A stretch of DNA of 51,941 nucleotides from Rhizobium sp. PDO1-076 (GTDB taxonomy: Bacteria; Pseudomonadota; Alphaproteobacteria; Rhizobiales; Rhizobiaceae): positions 1-51,941 of the forward strand of contig NZ_AHZC01000110.1 in the NCBI RefSeq assembly GCF_000247475.1. The letters are read 5' to 3'. Below, piece by piece: positions 51,562 through 51,941 of this stretch (the first letter of the stretch is position 1; each line of letters begins with the position of its first letter). The notes beneath the pieces were generated by a model that was not told the origin of the DNA, ran no database searches, and saw only the letters and a list, made by a program, of their open reading frames with translations. The position numbers and the translations under genes are program-made.

Positions 51562-51941
51562 TCAGACAGCCGGCGGGCGGCGAACCACCACACCCAGTTC
51601 GTCGCTTTCGCGCACCTGGCGAAGATGCTCTTCGGCCTGGGTTGCTTCCCGCTGGCGGTTCCACATCGAGGCATAGAGACCGTTCTGCGTCAGCAGATCG
51701 CTGTGGCTGCCACGCTCGGCAATCTCGCCGCCCTTGAGCACGATGATTTCGTCGGCGCCGACCACCGTCGACAGCCGGTGCGCAATGACCAGGGTGGTTA
51801 CGGTTTTTCGACACGATGTCGAGCGCCGACTGGATCTCATGTTCGGTGGTGGTGTCGAGCGCCGATGTCGCCTCGTCGAGGATCAGGATCGGCGGTGCCT
51901 TCAATACCGTTCGGGCAATCGCCACGCGCTGCTTTTCACCA
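51562..51941 (-). pseudogene. Atm1/HMT-type ABC transporter, C-terminal end, broken by a frameshift and cut by the window edge
   Basis: From the edge, the minus-strand frame reads [49 protein letters not shown] residues (signature and Walker B regions). It then shifts; a second frame continues with the expected D-loop/H-loop piece [21 protein letters not shown] and the tail [27 protein letters not shown] region to the stop at 51562. One extra base near 51796-51811 (a five-A run on the coding strand lies there) explains the shift. Loss of the H-loop histidine would inactivate the ATPase. The end is typical of Atm1/HMT1 exporters of glutathione-linked compounds. Either a real lesion or a sequencing error. 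Confidence 0.78.

Noticed and set aside
1..51941. CRISPR array, transposon or insertion sequence, rRNA
   Set aside because: No regularly spaced repeats, transposase-like frame with terminal inverted repeats, or rRNA-like sequence was seen on reading the window.

Overview
The window looks like a chromosomal segment of an alphaproteobacterium of the Rhizobiaceae (Rhizobium/Agrobacterium relatives). The grounds are family-level: the gene order rpoZ-rsh-(DUF2062)-acpS-lepB-rnc-era-recO, the nadABC operon with a nearby NadQ-type regulator, alphaproteobacterial porins with the 'MEYVRVCDAFG' N-terminus, an Atm1/HMT-type ABC transporter, a short phosphatidylserine decarboxylase paired with pssA, and GC-rich coding sequence. 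Species cannot be told from the window alone. About 59 genes or gene remnants are supported. They are mostly housekeeping genes with small accessory insertions.

Layout. 1-5.9 kb: start of amn (cut by the window edge), small membrane-like proteins, a VOC protein, a frameshifted LysR gene divergent from an SDR/tautomerase pair, a DUF2147 exported protein and a Sel1-repeat protein. 5.9-9.6 kb: a histidinol-phosphate-aminotransferase-like enzyme, two paralogous PilZ proteins with degenerate ligand motifs, and a ferredoxin-reductase-type flavoprotein. 9.6-14 kb: a solitary tyrosine recombinase, then two divergent porin genes whose first 52 codons and ribosome-binding region form a near-perfect inverted repeat of about 173 bp around tRNA-Ser(GCU). 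14-21 kb: alpha/beta hydrolase, lytic transglycosylase, dapA, smpB, a DUF3830 protein, ada and a NYN-domain protein. 21-31 kb: rpoZ, rsh, a 50-residue protein, DUF2062, acpS, lepB, rnc and era, then an AbrB-family membrane protein with a divergent TetR regulator, then recO and a small gene overlapping the recO tail. 31-37 kb: MFS, MOSC, HD and DUF2339 genes, all on the minus strand. 37-45 kb: nadABC behind a clear palindromic operator, an EF-hand protein, and a tightly overlapping minus-strand operon ygfZ-HD-PTP-nadQ. 45-52 kb: an exported protein, TIGR02301 and NUDIX proteins, a YedK/HMCES protein, pssA-psd, a PAS-GGDEF protein, and the 3' end of a frameshifted Atm1-type ABC transporter.

How the genes connect. 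nadA, nadB and nadC carry out de novo synthesis of nicotinate mononucleotide from aspartate; the palindrome upstream of nadA and the NadQ-type gene 4 kb away form a likely feedback circuit. rpoZ and rsh link transcription to ppGpp. acpS-lepB-rnc-era is a growth-related operon. pssA-psd make phosphatidylethanolamine.

The strongest candidate for something undescribed is the porin pair. Recombination across the inverted repeat would exchange the upstream regions of the two porins, and a lone tyrosine recombinase lies next to one of them. This is inference; gene conversion between duplicated paralogues is the simpler explanation. Two genes (LysR near 2.9 kb and the ABC transporter near 51.8 kb) are broken by one-base changes at or near homopolymers, so assembly error must be excluded first.
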